From assembly GCA_016630955.3 (NCBI GenBank), contig CM049988.1, positions 496,001 through 560,000 of the forward strand: a DNA stretch of 64,000 nucleotides, read 5' to 3'. The DNA comes from Didymella arachidicola. Lineage: Eukaryota > Ascomycota > Dothideomycetes > Pleosporales > Didymellaceae. Below, in pieces: positions 33,801-44,179 of the stretch (within the stretch, counting starts at the first letter, position 1; every line of letters begins with the position of its first letter). Position numbers and translations under genes: made by a program. Below the pieces are notes generated by a model that was not told where the DNA came from, did not search any database, and was given only the letters and a program-made list of their open reading frames with translations.

Positions 33801-34278
33801 GCAACTGGGTTGTTCTTAGGTTGTCTGATTCTTTGATCGATTCAATTCGTTACTGCATACATCTGACTTATCTGTTGGTCTAAAACCCGAAAGCTTCAGG
33901 CTGATTTCCGATATCGATGGAAAAAATTGCAATGTCGTTATGTCATATCTACAAGCGAATGTCGCTGTTTCGAAACGAATGTGGTGTAACAAAGGAGTGC
34001 TGAGCACCCTCAAGATTTAAGATAACATCGGCGCGGGAGCAGCCCTTGCGTACGCCGAGTTGTAAATGCTCCAAAAACGCCGTATAACTCCAGTGATGTG
34101 ATGTGATGTGCAGGCATGGGTATCCAGCTCTGTGCCTATGTGCGTTTGTTTGGTATGTACTCGACCTCATTCGTGATATGCAATCCTTCTCCTAGCGCAT
34201 GTGTGCCCGATTGCCGGTTCAAATCGATGAAATGCAGGGACGTGCCGAAAAGAAATACTTAGCAAAAGATGTCAGTAC
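30854..34278. other. 3.4-kb gene-poor interval
   Basis: The MOT1 promoter is at its left end. Apart from a doubtful frame at 33682-33275, only short unrelated open frames occur. I see no transposon ends, tRNA or long repeat. Confidence 0.4.
33275..33682 (-). CDS. Hypothetical protein, weakly supported
   Basis: 135 codons from ATG at 33682. The stretch from an internal ATG at 33475 (MSSDPIDIIELPPHQPIPLS, then YGVWDKIQLTDDSECYVREG) is regular and protein-like. A GTGAGC donor just before the stop (about 33278) could link to further sequence downstream that reads NWNLDFWLAYAWNMHGTHD around 33200-33120. Neither part matches a family I know. Confidence 0.3.
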   Translation of the reverse strand: MRYIWCLSRGASLRPMSADHPFVLYCDTGGWCRSVSVVSNLRTLLLSSKRKAPSSSESARSGTDSSTSPMSSDPIDIIELPPHQPIPLSPYGVWDKIQLTDDSECYVREGCYHVHGKLIRASARDRNFDTKQCVA

Positions 34279-36024
34279 TTAGTGAGCATAGACGGATGTG
34301 GTTTGTGCGCGGCTCAGGCCAGGCTTGCGCTCCACATATTCAGCCTCCCTGCCCCTCGGCGCCCATCTGACGTCCTCAGGTCCATACCTAGGTGCGTAGG
34401 AAACGTGGGACGCATCGTAACTGGGCTGGCGTTCGCCCATGCCTCGCCTGCGAGTGAAGTCAGAAGGCATCTCGCCGTACTTCATGCGCTCGGAGCGTCC
34501 ACGCTCCTCACGAGTAGGAGAGGCCTGGCGACTAGAGCGACCGCTAGGGGCGTAGGTCTTGCTGGAGTGCAGAGAAGGGCGGTTGGCACCGATGGGGGGC
34601 TTTCCAAGTGGTGAAGGCGAGCGGTGGCGAGCTCGTGCTGGGTCGCGGAGGACAGGGCGGGGCGCCTCCATGGGCTTAACACCACCATCAGCTGGGCTGT
34701 AAGAATAGTATGTCTTGCTGCTGCTGCTTGGTTGAGCTGCTGGGATGCTCGGATATGAGTCGCGCTCGGGACTACTGTTGGCCTCGTTCCGGAGACCCGA
34801 GGGGGCCCGGGGATCACGTCTAGTTTCACGGCGTGAGCCGTTGGCATCTGAGCTGGCATTCACGGGCATTGTGGCGGAGCGGCTTAGACCAGGGAAGCGA
34901 GGTGGCGAACGTTCTGGGCGGCGATGTGAGTCAGTCGCAGAGCGCTGGGGTTGGCTGGGAATGCGGATGTCGGCTGGCGATGAAGCTGAATGGGCGAAGG
35001 TGGGCCTCCGGTCGTCCCATTCGACAACTTCGGGCATGCCGCGCGAGGGTTCCTTGGGACGAGCAGATGACCTGCGAGGTGCAGGTTCCGGGCGTACCTC
35101 TCGGTGCCTGGAAGAGCGACTGCTGGGCTCGTAGTAGTCGCGAGAGGTGGTCCTGACGGGGGCCGATGGACGATGCTCGGCTGCGGCGCGAGACTTGGAG
35201 ATGTAGCGCTTAGCCTCTTCTTCCTTTGTCGGCTGTGCGCTCGGCTTGCGCGGCGAGGTGTCGAACATGTCGTCGTAACGGCGATCGCGGTCATCCCTGC
35301 GGTCGTCCCTGCGATACTCTTCCCTTTTACGCGAGTCGTCCTCAGCTGGGCGCGTCCTGTAGGCAAAGCGCACCTTCTCCTCCTCAGACGACCCCTCACT
35401 CTCAGCGGGGAATCGACCGGTGCGATCGCGGCGTTCGCTGTCTCGAGTCTTCTGCGTGCTCGATCGTGTGCGGTCGGCGGAGGCCTTTTCTCTTCTGACC
35501 TCCTTCTCGACCTTTTCTCTCGAAGACCGTAACGGTGGGCTCGGTCTGGGCGACTGGCGTCTGGGTGACGGGAAGTACGAGTCTTTGCGACCCGAGCGGT
35601 AGTAGTCGTCGTCATACTCGGTGCGGCGGGATGGTGTTGCGTTTGAGGGCCTGCGCTCCTCGGTAGCATAGCGAGAGGTGGTGTGAGCAGCGTATGAGCC
35701 TCCGGAGGCGGGCGGTGCGAAGCGGGTGCTCTTCTGCTCTGCGGTAGAACTGCTGGCAGCTCTAGCGAGCTTCTCGCGACGCAGCTGCTGGAGTTTCAAC
35801 TCAGCCTCATAGGTGCCCCGGCGCGTCTCGTCGCTCAGGGTCTCGTAGGCCTGCTGGATTTTGTGGAACTCATCCTGCTTCTGCGCCTTCAGGGCCTCGT
35901 CGGTGACCTTGTCAGGGTGGCAGGTGAGAACAAGCTTGCGGTATGTCTTTTTGATGGTCGCAGCATCGGCGTTCTTGTCTATCCCAAGAGCCTTGTAGTG
36001 GTCGGGGAGAGGTTCTGAGGACAT
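34279..36024 (-). CDS. J-domain (DnaJ/Hsp40) protein with long Arg/Ser-rich tail
   Basis: A single exon of 581 residues. Residues 9-75 form a J domain (HYKALGIDKNADAATIKKTY, with HPDK at about 36-39) that would stimulate an Hsp70. There is no Gly/Phe region, zinc centre or C-terminal substrate domain, so it is a class III J-protein. The remaining 500 residues are disordered, rich in Arg, Ser, Pro and Asp, with RS/RD/RRD stretches suggestive of RNA- or nucleus-linked function (inference). The closing SRAQTTSVYAH is compact. Confidence 0.88.
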   Translation of the reverse strand: MSSEPLPDHYKALGIDKNADAATIKKTYRKLVLTCHPDKVTDEALKAQKQDEFHKIQQAYETLSDETRRGTYEAELKLQQLRREKLARAASSSTAEQKSTRFAPPASGGSYAAHTTSRYATEERRPSNATPSRRTEYDDDYYRSGRKDSYFPSPRRQSPRPSPPLRSSREKVEKEVRREKASADRTRSSTQKTRDSERRDRTGRFPAESEGSSEEEKVRFAYRTRPAEDDSRKREEYRRDDRRDDRDRRYDDMFDTSPRKPSAQPTKEEEAKRYISKSRAAAEHRPSAPVRTTSRDYYEPSSRSSRHREVRPEPAPRRSSARPKEPSRGMPEVVEWDDRRPTFAHSASSPADIRIPSQPQRSATDSHRRPERSPPRFPGLSRSATMPVNASSDANGSRRETRRDPRAPSGLRNEANSSPERDSYPSIPAAQPSSSSKTYYSYSPADGGVKPMEAPRPVLRDPARARHRSPSPLGKPPIGANRPSLHSSKTYAPSGRSSRQASPTREERGRSERMKYGEMPSDFTRRRGMGERQPSYDASHVSYAPRYGPEDVRWAPRGREAEYVERKPGLSRAQTTSVYAH

Positions 36025-38030
36025 GGCGTGGTGTTTGCGTCGTGTCTGCTAGGTGAGAAGCCTCAATTGGGGGGTGGGAGGGGTGGTGTAGCAGGAGTCT
36101 GACGCCGCAATGCGCAGTCGCAGTAGGCAGTCAGACTTTTGTTGACTATAAGGGCACAGCAAGCGGCGTTGGCATGAATCGGCGAGCGAATCGGGCTGTG
36201 GCGGTACTGCCGGCAAAGGTGGCTGGAGCCTCAGTGGCAAAAGTCGAGAATTGTGTAGCGAAGTAGCGAAGGTCGAGCGACAAGCCCGGGGCAGCGTGCG
36301 TTGTCGCTGTATTAAAAGAGGGTGAATTGTTGGCTGCCAAAAAGTCTCGTGTTCCTGGAGTGAGGTTGGGGCTGTGACGCAGCGGCTTGGGTGATGCTGA
36401 GCTAAGGGTTCTCGCAGGCCGGCTGTCCCTGACAGCGATCGAGAGAAACCTGGAGAAGCGCGTGGCAGCCCGATTTCAGGGGACGGACAAGGCAGATAAC
36501 GGCGGACAAAAAGACAAGCTGCTCTTGCAAAGCGTGCAGCGAGGCTGAGTACCTTCTGGGCTCGCTCCACAGTCCTCTGTTGCGAGGGGAACCTGATCGA
36601 CTTGCGGTGTAAAGCGGTGAGCTGGTGTCAGGACTCACGAGGGGCTACGTCAATGCAATGCCCGCTGCCCAGAGATCCGGCTGCTCGCAGGCCGCGTCCC
36701 AGACGATGCTACGATGGGATCGATGTGGGAGCACAGAATCGAAATATAGAAGCAGAAGGGTCCAAAGCGGTCCAAAGCGGTCCAAAGAGGCCCAGTGTGA
36801 TAATATGTGCGACAGAAGATTAGTGGTGAACAGTAAGCGTGGACAAAGGGCAGACCGAGGAATGGACTGCATTTAGGACACAGGCACACTTCGCAGGAGG
36901 CTATGCTTGTCCATGCTGTTTTCGAGGATGCTGCCGAGCGTGATGGGCAGGTCCCGCATCTGCTGGGTGCGTCAGGCTCCCTAGTGTGTCTCCCTAGCGG
37001 GTGCTCTTCTTCGCGCAGCCCTCAGCAGCTCAGCACATTCTCGCGCCGCTGCTGCAAGCCCACCGCCCTGCCGGCACGCTCTCAGCACCCCGGGCTCCAC
37101 TCCACGCGCGATCCTCGGCCTGCGCTGCATCGCCGGTCTCTTGAGCGAAGCCCAGCGGCATCCGTCGCCAGAGGGCAGACTCGCAACCTTCTGTGAGCCA
37201 CATCTCGAACGCTGAGCCTTTGCGGGTCCGATTGGGAGAGGCCCTGTCCCAACATCGCTGCACTTTCTGCTGCAGCCGGCACCAGCGGCTACGAAACACA
37301 CGTCCAATCAGCCTGCTACGCCATCACATGGTCAGACACTAAACCTCGAACCTGCATGATCCAGAAACCACCGAAGAGAACCTTGTGCTTCCAACTGACC
37401 ACCCCACACTTCCCTCGCTGCCAATCAGATAAATGCTCCACCGCTAAAAGACATTTGCAAGACGTGACCAACTGCAGCCGAGAGAATGAAGCAATCGGCC
37501 CATGACGAGTGCGCGTTCTTAAGACCTCTCGAATGATCCAGCATCTCGTGGAATCCGAGACACGGTAGCCCTCAAAAGAGTACCTGGGCAGTCATGCGGC
37601 TTCGGCACGCTTGCTTCCTTTTGCACACCCGTTGCTTCGTCTCAGGAAAAGATGTGCGACCAGGCCAGGGTCCCTAACTTCACGCATCGTTGATGCGGAG
37701 GATTTGCATGGCGGCAACTTCGCTCAGGCAACAGATTCAGAGCGCTCGATCCGTCCCGGACACTACCAGACTTGACAGACATTAGTCTGCTGTGGTCCTC
37801 CCGTTTGAGTGGTTAATAAAGTGCGCTTATGCGTACTAGAAGCGGGGCGCCAGCGCGACGACACCCAATCGTCAGATGCTCTTTGGAAGCCGGCAATCCG
37901 AGTCTCAACGTGGTCGTCTTCAATTGAGCGCAGAAGTTACAATGCGAGGCAGAGTGGATTCAAAGCGAGAGGCCAACACCACCGATGAGGTCATTCGGGG
38001 ATGCAAAGACGGATGCTTGCATTCACTACA
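36025..38030. other. 2-kb interval without a supportable gene
   Basis: The left 550 bp is the J-protein gene promoter. A short tandem repeat lies at 36761-36790. Other open frames look random. Confidence 0.45.
36761..36790. repeat. Three tandem 10-bp units (TCCAAAGCGG)
   Basis: Units at 36761-36770, 36771-36780 and 36781-36790; the third has one change. A simple direct repeat with no evident function. Confidence 0.85.
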
Positions 38031-39277
38031 TCATCGTACATCCGCATCTTCATTGTCAACCTTCCAGACTGGCAAGTCGATGTCGACCACGATGGGCTTG
38101 TTGGTGCCAGTCGTTCTGCCATTCAATCTAGGCCCAAGAAACGCAGCGTTGATGATCACAGACTCGATCCGGGTCTCGTATCTGGACGTTCTGAGCACAC
38201 TGCCTGAATCGCCTGGCAAGGCTGTCCTGGACGCATCGACACCGCATTTTTGCTTCACGATCCCGCTATCTTTTAGCACCCCAGGCACCTCACTCTCTTG
38301 GAGGGCGCACTCTGTGCGGCTCAAACCGCTCGACGACGTCGAATTTAGGTTGACTTGATCAGGCTGAAGGACCTCTTGGTCAGGCTTCGATAAGCAAGGC
38401 TGGCCCCGAGCACCACCTCGCAGCAAGTCAGAATCGATCTGACGTGCTGCAACAACGCTATCGCCCAAAGGACGCCCTGACTTGGCTGTAAGATCCAGTA
38501 GAGATAGCTTCTTGTTGCCACTTCCGGGGTCTTGCCAATACTCCCAACTTTCGACAAGGCTGGCGTGGTGGAGAGGAGTCCATAGGACACGCTCAACTCC
38601 TCGAGCCTCATGAATATGACCGCATACATGCAGATATGGTCTGACGACAGCCAATCTTTTCAACAGCGCTGCGCATCCAGACCGGTCGTCCTTCGTGGCC
38701 GCATCGCAGTGCCCCTTTGATGGCGTGTGCGATACTACAATGTCCGCGTCCTCTGGAATGGCCGACCACAATCTCTCTGCGTGCTGTTCTAGATACTCGA
38801 ACGCCCAGTTCCCAGGACCAGGCGTACACGGACTCCCAAACACTTTGAAGCACGTCTGCGGCCCGCTGGGCTTCTGTAGGTATACCATCTTCGACTCGTT
38901 CTCGAGGTAAGTGATTGTGCTCGACTCCCGCAGTAACTTCAAACACCCCCTCGGGCTTTGCCATGCAGACCATTTCCAACGACTACCCTTCTCTTCATAG
39001 AACTGCTCATCGAGAGTAATCTCATGGTTGCCTATGTACCAGTTAGTTCGCACTCGACAAGATGATGCAGCGTTGAACTACCTGCAACAACAATTTTCAC
39101 CTCGAAAGGCGCTTTCTCAAGCCAGGCCGCGCTACGCTCCAGCTCGTCGTAGGAGCCCTGGTTCGTCAGGTCTCCGGCGTGGATCAGGACATCCCCCGGC
39201 GGCAGCTTGGGCGTGTTGTTGTGCGTATCAGAAATGCATACAATCCGCGTCTTGCGCTTAGCAGCCCGTGAAGCCAT
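38031..39277 (-). CDS. Calcineurin-like metallophosphoesterase (MPPED/UPF0046-type)
   Basis: Two exons, 39277-39082 and 39031-38031, give 398 residues. The 50-nt intron splits the GNHE motif (G|GC AAC CAT GAG). Metal-binding motifs appear in order: CISDTHNN near residue 16, HAGDLTNQG, GNHEITLD near 66, VVSHTPSKGHCD and CGHIHEARG. The C-terminal 130 residues after the phosphoesterase domain are Ser/Gln-rich and unique. The substrate (phosphoester or cyclic nucleotide) is unknown. The 201-bp gap upstream faces a possible divergent small gene. Confidence 0.9.
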
Positions 39278-39478
39278 ACTGAAGACGCATCACGAATAGT
39301 ATGCCACGTGGGGTGTCCGCGAGCGATGTCGATGCTAGGAGTCACAAGCACAGTCATATCACTGATGGTCAGCACTCAATCGATGAGATCATGACGTCAT
39401 CGCCCATCTCGTCGCGCCCGCGTCCTACGTCCCGTCTCACAAACAGACCCTTTCTTTTGCGCGACATGTGAGCTCACC

Positions 39479-39778
39479 ATGCTGAAGTTCACGCCGAGTA
39501 AGTATCCCTGCGCTTGCCTCTTGGTCCCTGCCCATCACTCAGGCACCGTCGCCGCACCTCGGCTTGCCGCAGGCGCTTGCATTTCTTGCCACTGCCTGCC
39601 ACGTTGTACCGTTCCCGCCCGTACGGCGGCGTTTCGCGGATCCCGACGATCTGTTCCAGAACACTGTGAGCGAAGACTGAGACTTTGTTCTTCCAGGACA
39701 AAATCTCGACATTCATGCGACATTCCAGTGGTCAGCGATGACACTGCTGTGCAATACTCGGAAAGTTTCCGCGGCTGA
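39479..39778 (+). CDS. Possible small spliced gene, divergent from the metallophosphoesterase
   Basis: CTCACCATG at 39479 is a good start context and six codons later comes a strong donor (CCG A|GTAAGTAT, 39498). Acceptors at 39542 (CACTCAG) or about 39707 (CTTCCAG) both give short products. The unspliced frame also stays open to 39778. None of the products is a family I recognise. The start could be that of a small mitochondrial protein, but this is a guess from length alone. Confidence 0.25.
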   Translation: MLKFTPSKYPCACLLVPAHHSGTVAAPRLAAGACISCHCLPRCTVPARTAAFRGSRRSVPEHCERRLRLCSSRTKSRHSCDIPVVSDDTAVQYSESFRG

Positions 39779-40186
39779 GGCTGATGGCGCATCGATCGGG
39801 TGGTGGAGCGGCTGAGTTTAGATGTCAGCTCACATGCTCTCGGGCGAGGCGATTGCAGCGTGACAGTGCAGCGAGGTCATCTTAACTGCTGACTACTCAC
39901 CGCAACGACATCCGACTGTCAATGTGCTCCGATCACTTCACGTGGTGATGCACAGTTCTGATTCGTGTACATCAGGATTGGGTAATGTGCAGAAGACTCC
40001 CAGCCCGGTGTAGAATACATGAAGTCTACTCGTCAAGCGCTCCGCCATCAAGATCGGAGGTCATCTCATTCGATCAGGACGTATTCAGAGAAGTGACACC
40101 ACATGAATATCGAGGGAAAAGAAGTAATTGAGCACTACAATTACGCTACATGCCCAACCCTGCTATCCATTTCCACCACCAAACCT

Positions 40187-40989
40187 CTAGACCCTACCAT
40201 CCAAACCACTCTGAAATGCCTGATTGATCGTATCTCCAAGCGGAGGCCCAATATCAATCCTCAATTGACGTCTAGCCACCGCAGATTCAGCCAACCGCTG
40301 CAGATCATACGGCCTAACAACCACCTCCCCAGTCCCAATGCGCTGCACCCAGTACAAATAATCGTGCCCTAACCCTCGCTGCTCACTCTCCGGATTGGCA
40401 ACAAATAGCTTCAGCAACGTGTCGTCGACTCCCGTCTCCGGATCACGAGATGGTTTAACCACGGCGAAAGTATCGAGGCCAAACGAGCGCATGTAGTAGC
40501 AGAGTCGCAGAGCTTGGACTGGCAGCGGCGATTGATTCTTCGGTGCAATTTTCGCCGTCCATTGGTATGCCTGCTGGGCGGTGATGAAAGTACCCAGTTT
40601 ATCTGTATGCTGGAGGATTTGAAGCTGGATCCGGAGGTACTCGGGGGATCGTTCGAATTCTTTTTCGTGTTGCTCTCGGTATGCGGTTTTGCGCAGGAGA
40701 GGGGTTTTGATGTCATGTGATATTTCGGTTTCTGGGGTGGATGCTGCGCTTTCTCTACACGCTGCGAGTTGTTAGATGCGAATACGCCCGCTGAGCGGAG
40801 TTACTTACATGGTGATAGTTCCTGCGCGAGCGTTTCTACATCCCGGGCTAGGTAGTCTGCACGCGTAGCGGTACTTGGAATATTGTGTTCCGTGTCGTGG
40901 AGCGAGCGCCTGGAAAGAGGGAATTCGTGCATGCGCTGTTCTGTGGTGCTGGACATGATGGTCTCATGGTTGGAGCGAATGCTTGCCAT
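40187..40989 (-). CDS. Conserved-looking hypothetical protein
   Basis: Two exons, 40989-40809 and 40761-40187, give 251 residues; the 47-nt intron has a CTAAC branch site and phase 1 (T|CG). The N-terminal 75 residues are polar. From about residue 85 a folded part follows: LRKTAYREQHEKEFERSPE, LQILQHTDKLGTFITAQQA, then YYMRSFGLDTFAVVKPSRD and WVQRIGTGEVVVRPYDL. No signal peptide or membrane helix. I do not recognise the family; the smooth frame and clean splicing argue that it is real. A second possible start lies 11 codons in. Confidence 0.7.
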
Positions 40990-42267
40990 CGTGGGTTTTT
41001 GTATTGTAAGTTTGTGAGAATATTCGAAGTTGTGTGGATAGCTGAATTTGTGTAGATAGCTGGCGGCCTGGGGATCTTATAGTTGCTGTGATACTTCAGA
41101 ACATACGAACCGTGGTTCAGCAAGATAATCACTGGGTTTCAGGTTCTGTACTTTTCAAATGTCTACCATAGATGCCTACCACTGCCGTAAGAACTTTCAG
41201 CTACCAATCACGGGGAAAACAGGGTCTGCTCTGCCAATAGTTTCCACCGTGATTCCCAGCATGCTGTACATTTGGTCCGCAGTCAGTGTCAGCAGCGCAT
41301 GTCACGCCGGTTCACTTATGCCAAAGGTGCCTCATACCCCCTCATTTGCCCTTCGCTGTCCCCCTTCCATGGATCAAAGCTCTTGGGCTTCGCCGATATA
41401 TCGTAACAAAGCGTTCCGAGGGATAAGAAAGCAATCTTACCACGATAGGGCGATATGTAAGTACCAAACATCAGGGTATATGTTCGTCTTCGCGACCAAA
41501 GAGCCGCGAGGTACTCCGCGGCAGATGTTATAGGCGCCTGGGGGTTTTCACGTGTCCGAGAACGCTTCGGCCGAGTGTTGTTCCCAAGCAAGTCTTTAAG
41601 CTGCATGCTTGCTTTCGGCATCATGTCTGGCACAGACCAGATAGCACATTTCCGAACTCTCAGCAGCTCGAGCTGGTGTCGAGCCTGGTCACGCTGGGTT
41701 TCATATGGTGAGACTGTAGAGATGACAGCCGCATTTAGCTGGGTGTGCATATCGTCGGCAACTAGAACCTGCTCACTGGGTTTGTGGAACCCTCCTGCCA
41801 TGATGAAGTGTTCATTTTAGGGCTCAGCTTCTGCATATGGCCGTGGAAACCGTGAACGCATCATCGTTTGAGGAATTTTCTATCAAATCCGATAGCGAAC
41901 ATTACCAATTGGTCGAAAGACTCATTGATGTCCAAGTCGAGGGCGATTTGGGCTCCGTGCTATTCCGGATCATTAGATGATGAGAGTCGAAGGGCCTTTA
42001 ATGGATGTTTTTAAGATATTGTTGATAGACAAGCACATAGCTTGCAATCTCTGCCCGGAGAATCCATCACTTTCTGTCGACATGAAACAGGAGACCTTCC
42101 AAGTGAATATTGGTCATGTCGACTCGACTCGACGCACAACACGAACCCGAACGACTCGTCACTTAGCGCTTGAAGGAACATCACATCCAAGAAAGAGGTA
42201 TCGTTGAACCCATGCAAGCCGAAGATGGCATTGATACACTGACAAAATCTCGCACAACGAGGAGTAG
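40990..42267. other. Gene-poor interval
   Basis: Promoter side of the 40989 gene, plus the weak minus-strand frame at 41801-41316. Nothing else is supported. Confidence 0.35.
41316..41801 (-). CDS. Hypothetical protein, weakly supported
   Basis: A 161-codon frame from a normal ATG (MAGGFHKPSEQVLVADDMHT). It is mixed in character with no motif, signal peptide or helix pattern that I can identify. It may be a lineage-specific gene, a fragment or chance. Confidence 0.3.
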   Translation of the reverse strand: MAGGFHKPSEQVLVADDMHTQLNAAVISTVSPYETQRDQARHQLELLRVRKCAIWSVPDMMPKASMQLKDLLGNNTRPKRSRTRENPQAPITSAAEYLAALWSRRRTYTLMFGTYISPYRGKIAFLSLGTLCYDISAKPKSFDPWKGDSEGQMRGYEAPLA

Positions 42268-42849
42268 AAGAAGCACACGAGGCTACTGCGCGCGGTGCGG
42301 GACACTGACGATAATCCGCTACCATTGACCCAATCGCGCTCGCGCCCCAACGTCGATAACACCGGGAACTTGAGTTTCATAAAGTTTGACGAGTTGGGTT
42401 CCCTTCCACTCGATCCGAGGGAGATTTCACCATTCAACTTCGATCTGTATGACATGGTGACCGATGAAGATGAACCCGGTCCTATTCACAATCGAAGTCG
42501 AGAAGAGTACTCGAAAACAGGCGCTCGCACCGCGACCGCAAGGCCTGTTTCTTTCGCATCTTTCGCTAACGAAGGAGATCACCCAGTCAAGAGTCGTAAG
42601 CGCTGTAGAAGTACAGAAAAGACAATCGACGTGCTCAAACGAGTGAAGCCTAATACTGAGAACCTCACTGAGGAAGAAGAGGCCCTCCGGAAACCGGAAG
42701 ATGCGAAGAAGGCCGCAGTCACGAGAAAGAACAACCGAGAACAGGAGCCGAAGATGATGGAAATGCTGGAGACCGACAAGCTTATTGCCAAGAAGAAGAG
42801 AGTTGCGAAGAAGACGAGTTCGAAGACACATCAACCCGTCAGTGAGTAG
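42268..42849 (+). CDS. Possible exon of a charged hypothetical protein or gene remnant
   Basis: Open from 42268 to TAG at 42847-42849. The first in-frame ATG is only at 42454, so a 5' exon (acceptor GGAGTAG at 42267) or loss of the start is implied. The text is acidic then basic (FDLYDMVTDEDEPGPIHNRS, KSRKRCRSTEKTIDVLKRVK, LTEEEEALRKPEDAKKAAVT), suggesting a disordered nuclear protein. A GTGAGT donor at about 42841 allows further exons. No family recognised. Confidence 0.35.
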   Translation, partial: KKHTRLLRAVRDTDDNPLPLTQSRSRPNVDNTGNLSFIKFDELGSLPLDPREISPFNFDLYDMVTDEDEPGPIHNRSREEYSKTGARTATARPVSFASFANEGDHPVKSRKRCRSTEKTIDVLKRVKPNTENLTEEEEALRKPEDAKKAAVTRKNNREQEPKMMEMLETDKLIAKKKRVAKKTSSKTHQPVSE

Positions 42850-44179
42850 TTTGTCATTGCCGCGGACAAGGGCTGTGAAGAAGATTGAGTCTCCAGAAAC
42901 GAGTGGAAAAAGACGAACACAAAAGCGACGATGACGAACATTAGGTTTGAACAGAACATGCAGATGCAGCAGGTATCAGACAGGACGAAGTTTCGCATAG
43001 TGAGTGACCTCGGAACAGCACCTCTGCGACGACCAAGCCGAATGGGTGTGCGGTGCTGACGGTGGGTGCAAAGGAAACACTGCTGAATCAATGGCGAACT
43101 TTGCAAGAGCACGAGTAGCGAACCCGAATGTCACGACAGCAAGAGCAGAAAAATTGCTCAGCAGAGGTGAGGTTTGCATATGCAGGCGTGCAAAGAAGGT
43201 GCGTTTGCGACGGCAGAGGCGATACTTGGGAGTGCAGTGGCTAAAAGCTTGCTCAAGTAAGACCCGCATCTCGCATGGCGAGGTGAAATATCTACTAGCA
43301 GGCGTCGACGGTATCAGGTTTGCCATAGGAGTGATGTTCTGCCAGGCGGGAGCATAGATATTGCCCGGCACAAGCAGCAACGTCGCTGGATTCAGAAATG
43401 CATCGTCAGGTAAGAGCAGAAGTGCCGCCCTCTGTGTGGTAAGAACAATCTGACCAGGACCCAGAGAGAATGTCGACAGGCCACAGAGGAAGTCGACGGG
43501 CAAGAGCATAAACGTCAACAGGCAGGTCAACCCGCCTTCAACCCTCAACAAGCAAGTCGACCCGTTCCCAACAGCAACAGAGCAGGTGCACAGTAGCAAG
43601 CATCACAAAGGCGCGCACCCAACCATGCAGCCCCAAGCCCGCAGTCGCTCCAGTCCAGGCATCCAGACGTCCAGCTCGCAGGGCGCGGAAAACGCTAAAA
43701 TCCATGTTGGTAGCGGTTTTGATGCAGTGAACAGGTGTCTGGCATAATGGATGGAGTGTTTAGTAGCGGGTAGGAAACGCTGCGAGGAAGTTTGTTAGCG
43801 ATTCTTCAAGGCTGCTAGTATTATTATGTTCTTAGCGTTTTAAAAACGCGGTAAGAGTGTTTGCTAGCAATGCCAACCTGCTACTACAGCAATTCTCAGC
43901 AATTCTCCAACGCTGCAAGAGTGTTTCTTAGCGCTTGATAACTGAACTGCTATTAATTTATTTAGTAGTCGCACACACAGGCACGTACGCGCAGATTGGT
44001 TAGTTGTTTATTACTGTCTACTACACACTCTTACTACAACTTCGGCAGCTATATCACATAAGCGTTCCCTTTACACAAACACCACCCAAGCCCAGCCACA
44101 CGGGCGATGCCAACGCCAATCCAATCCAGTGTCCAACGCCAGTCAGTCATGCATTCCACGCTCGCTGCGCCCCGCCCCG
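42850..44179. other. Gene-poor interval with degenerate repeats
   Basis: Around 43440-43580 several diverged copies of a GTCAAC/GTCGAC-containing unit occur. The 43730-43960 part has recurring AGCGNTT-like words and higher A+T. I see no gene; this may be old repeat DNA. Confidence 0.35.

Noticed and set aside
42976..43599. 207-codon minus-strand frame
   Set aside because: Leucine-rich but lacks a consistent start context and overlaps degenerate repeat-like DNA; no family features.
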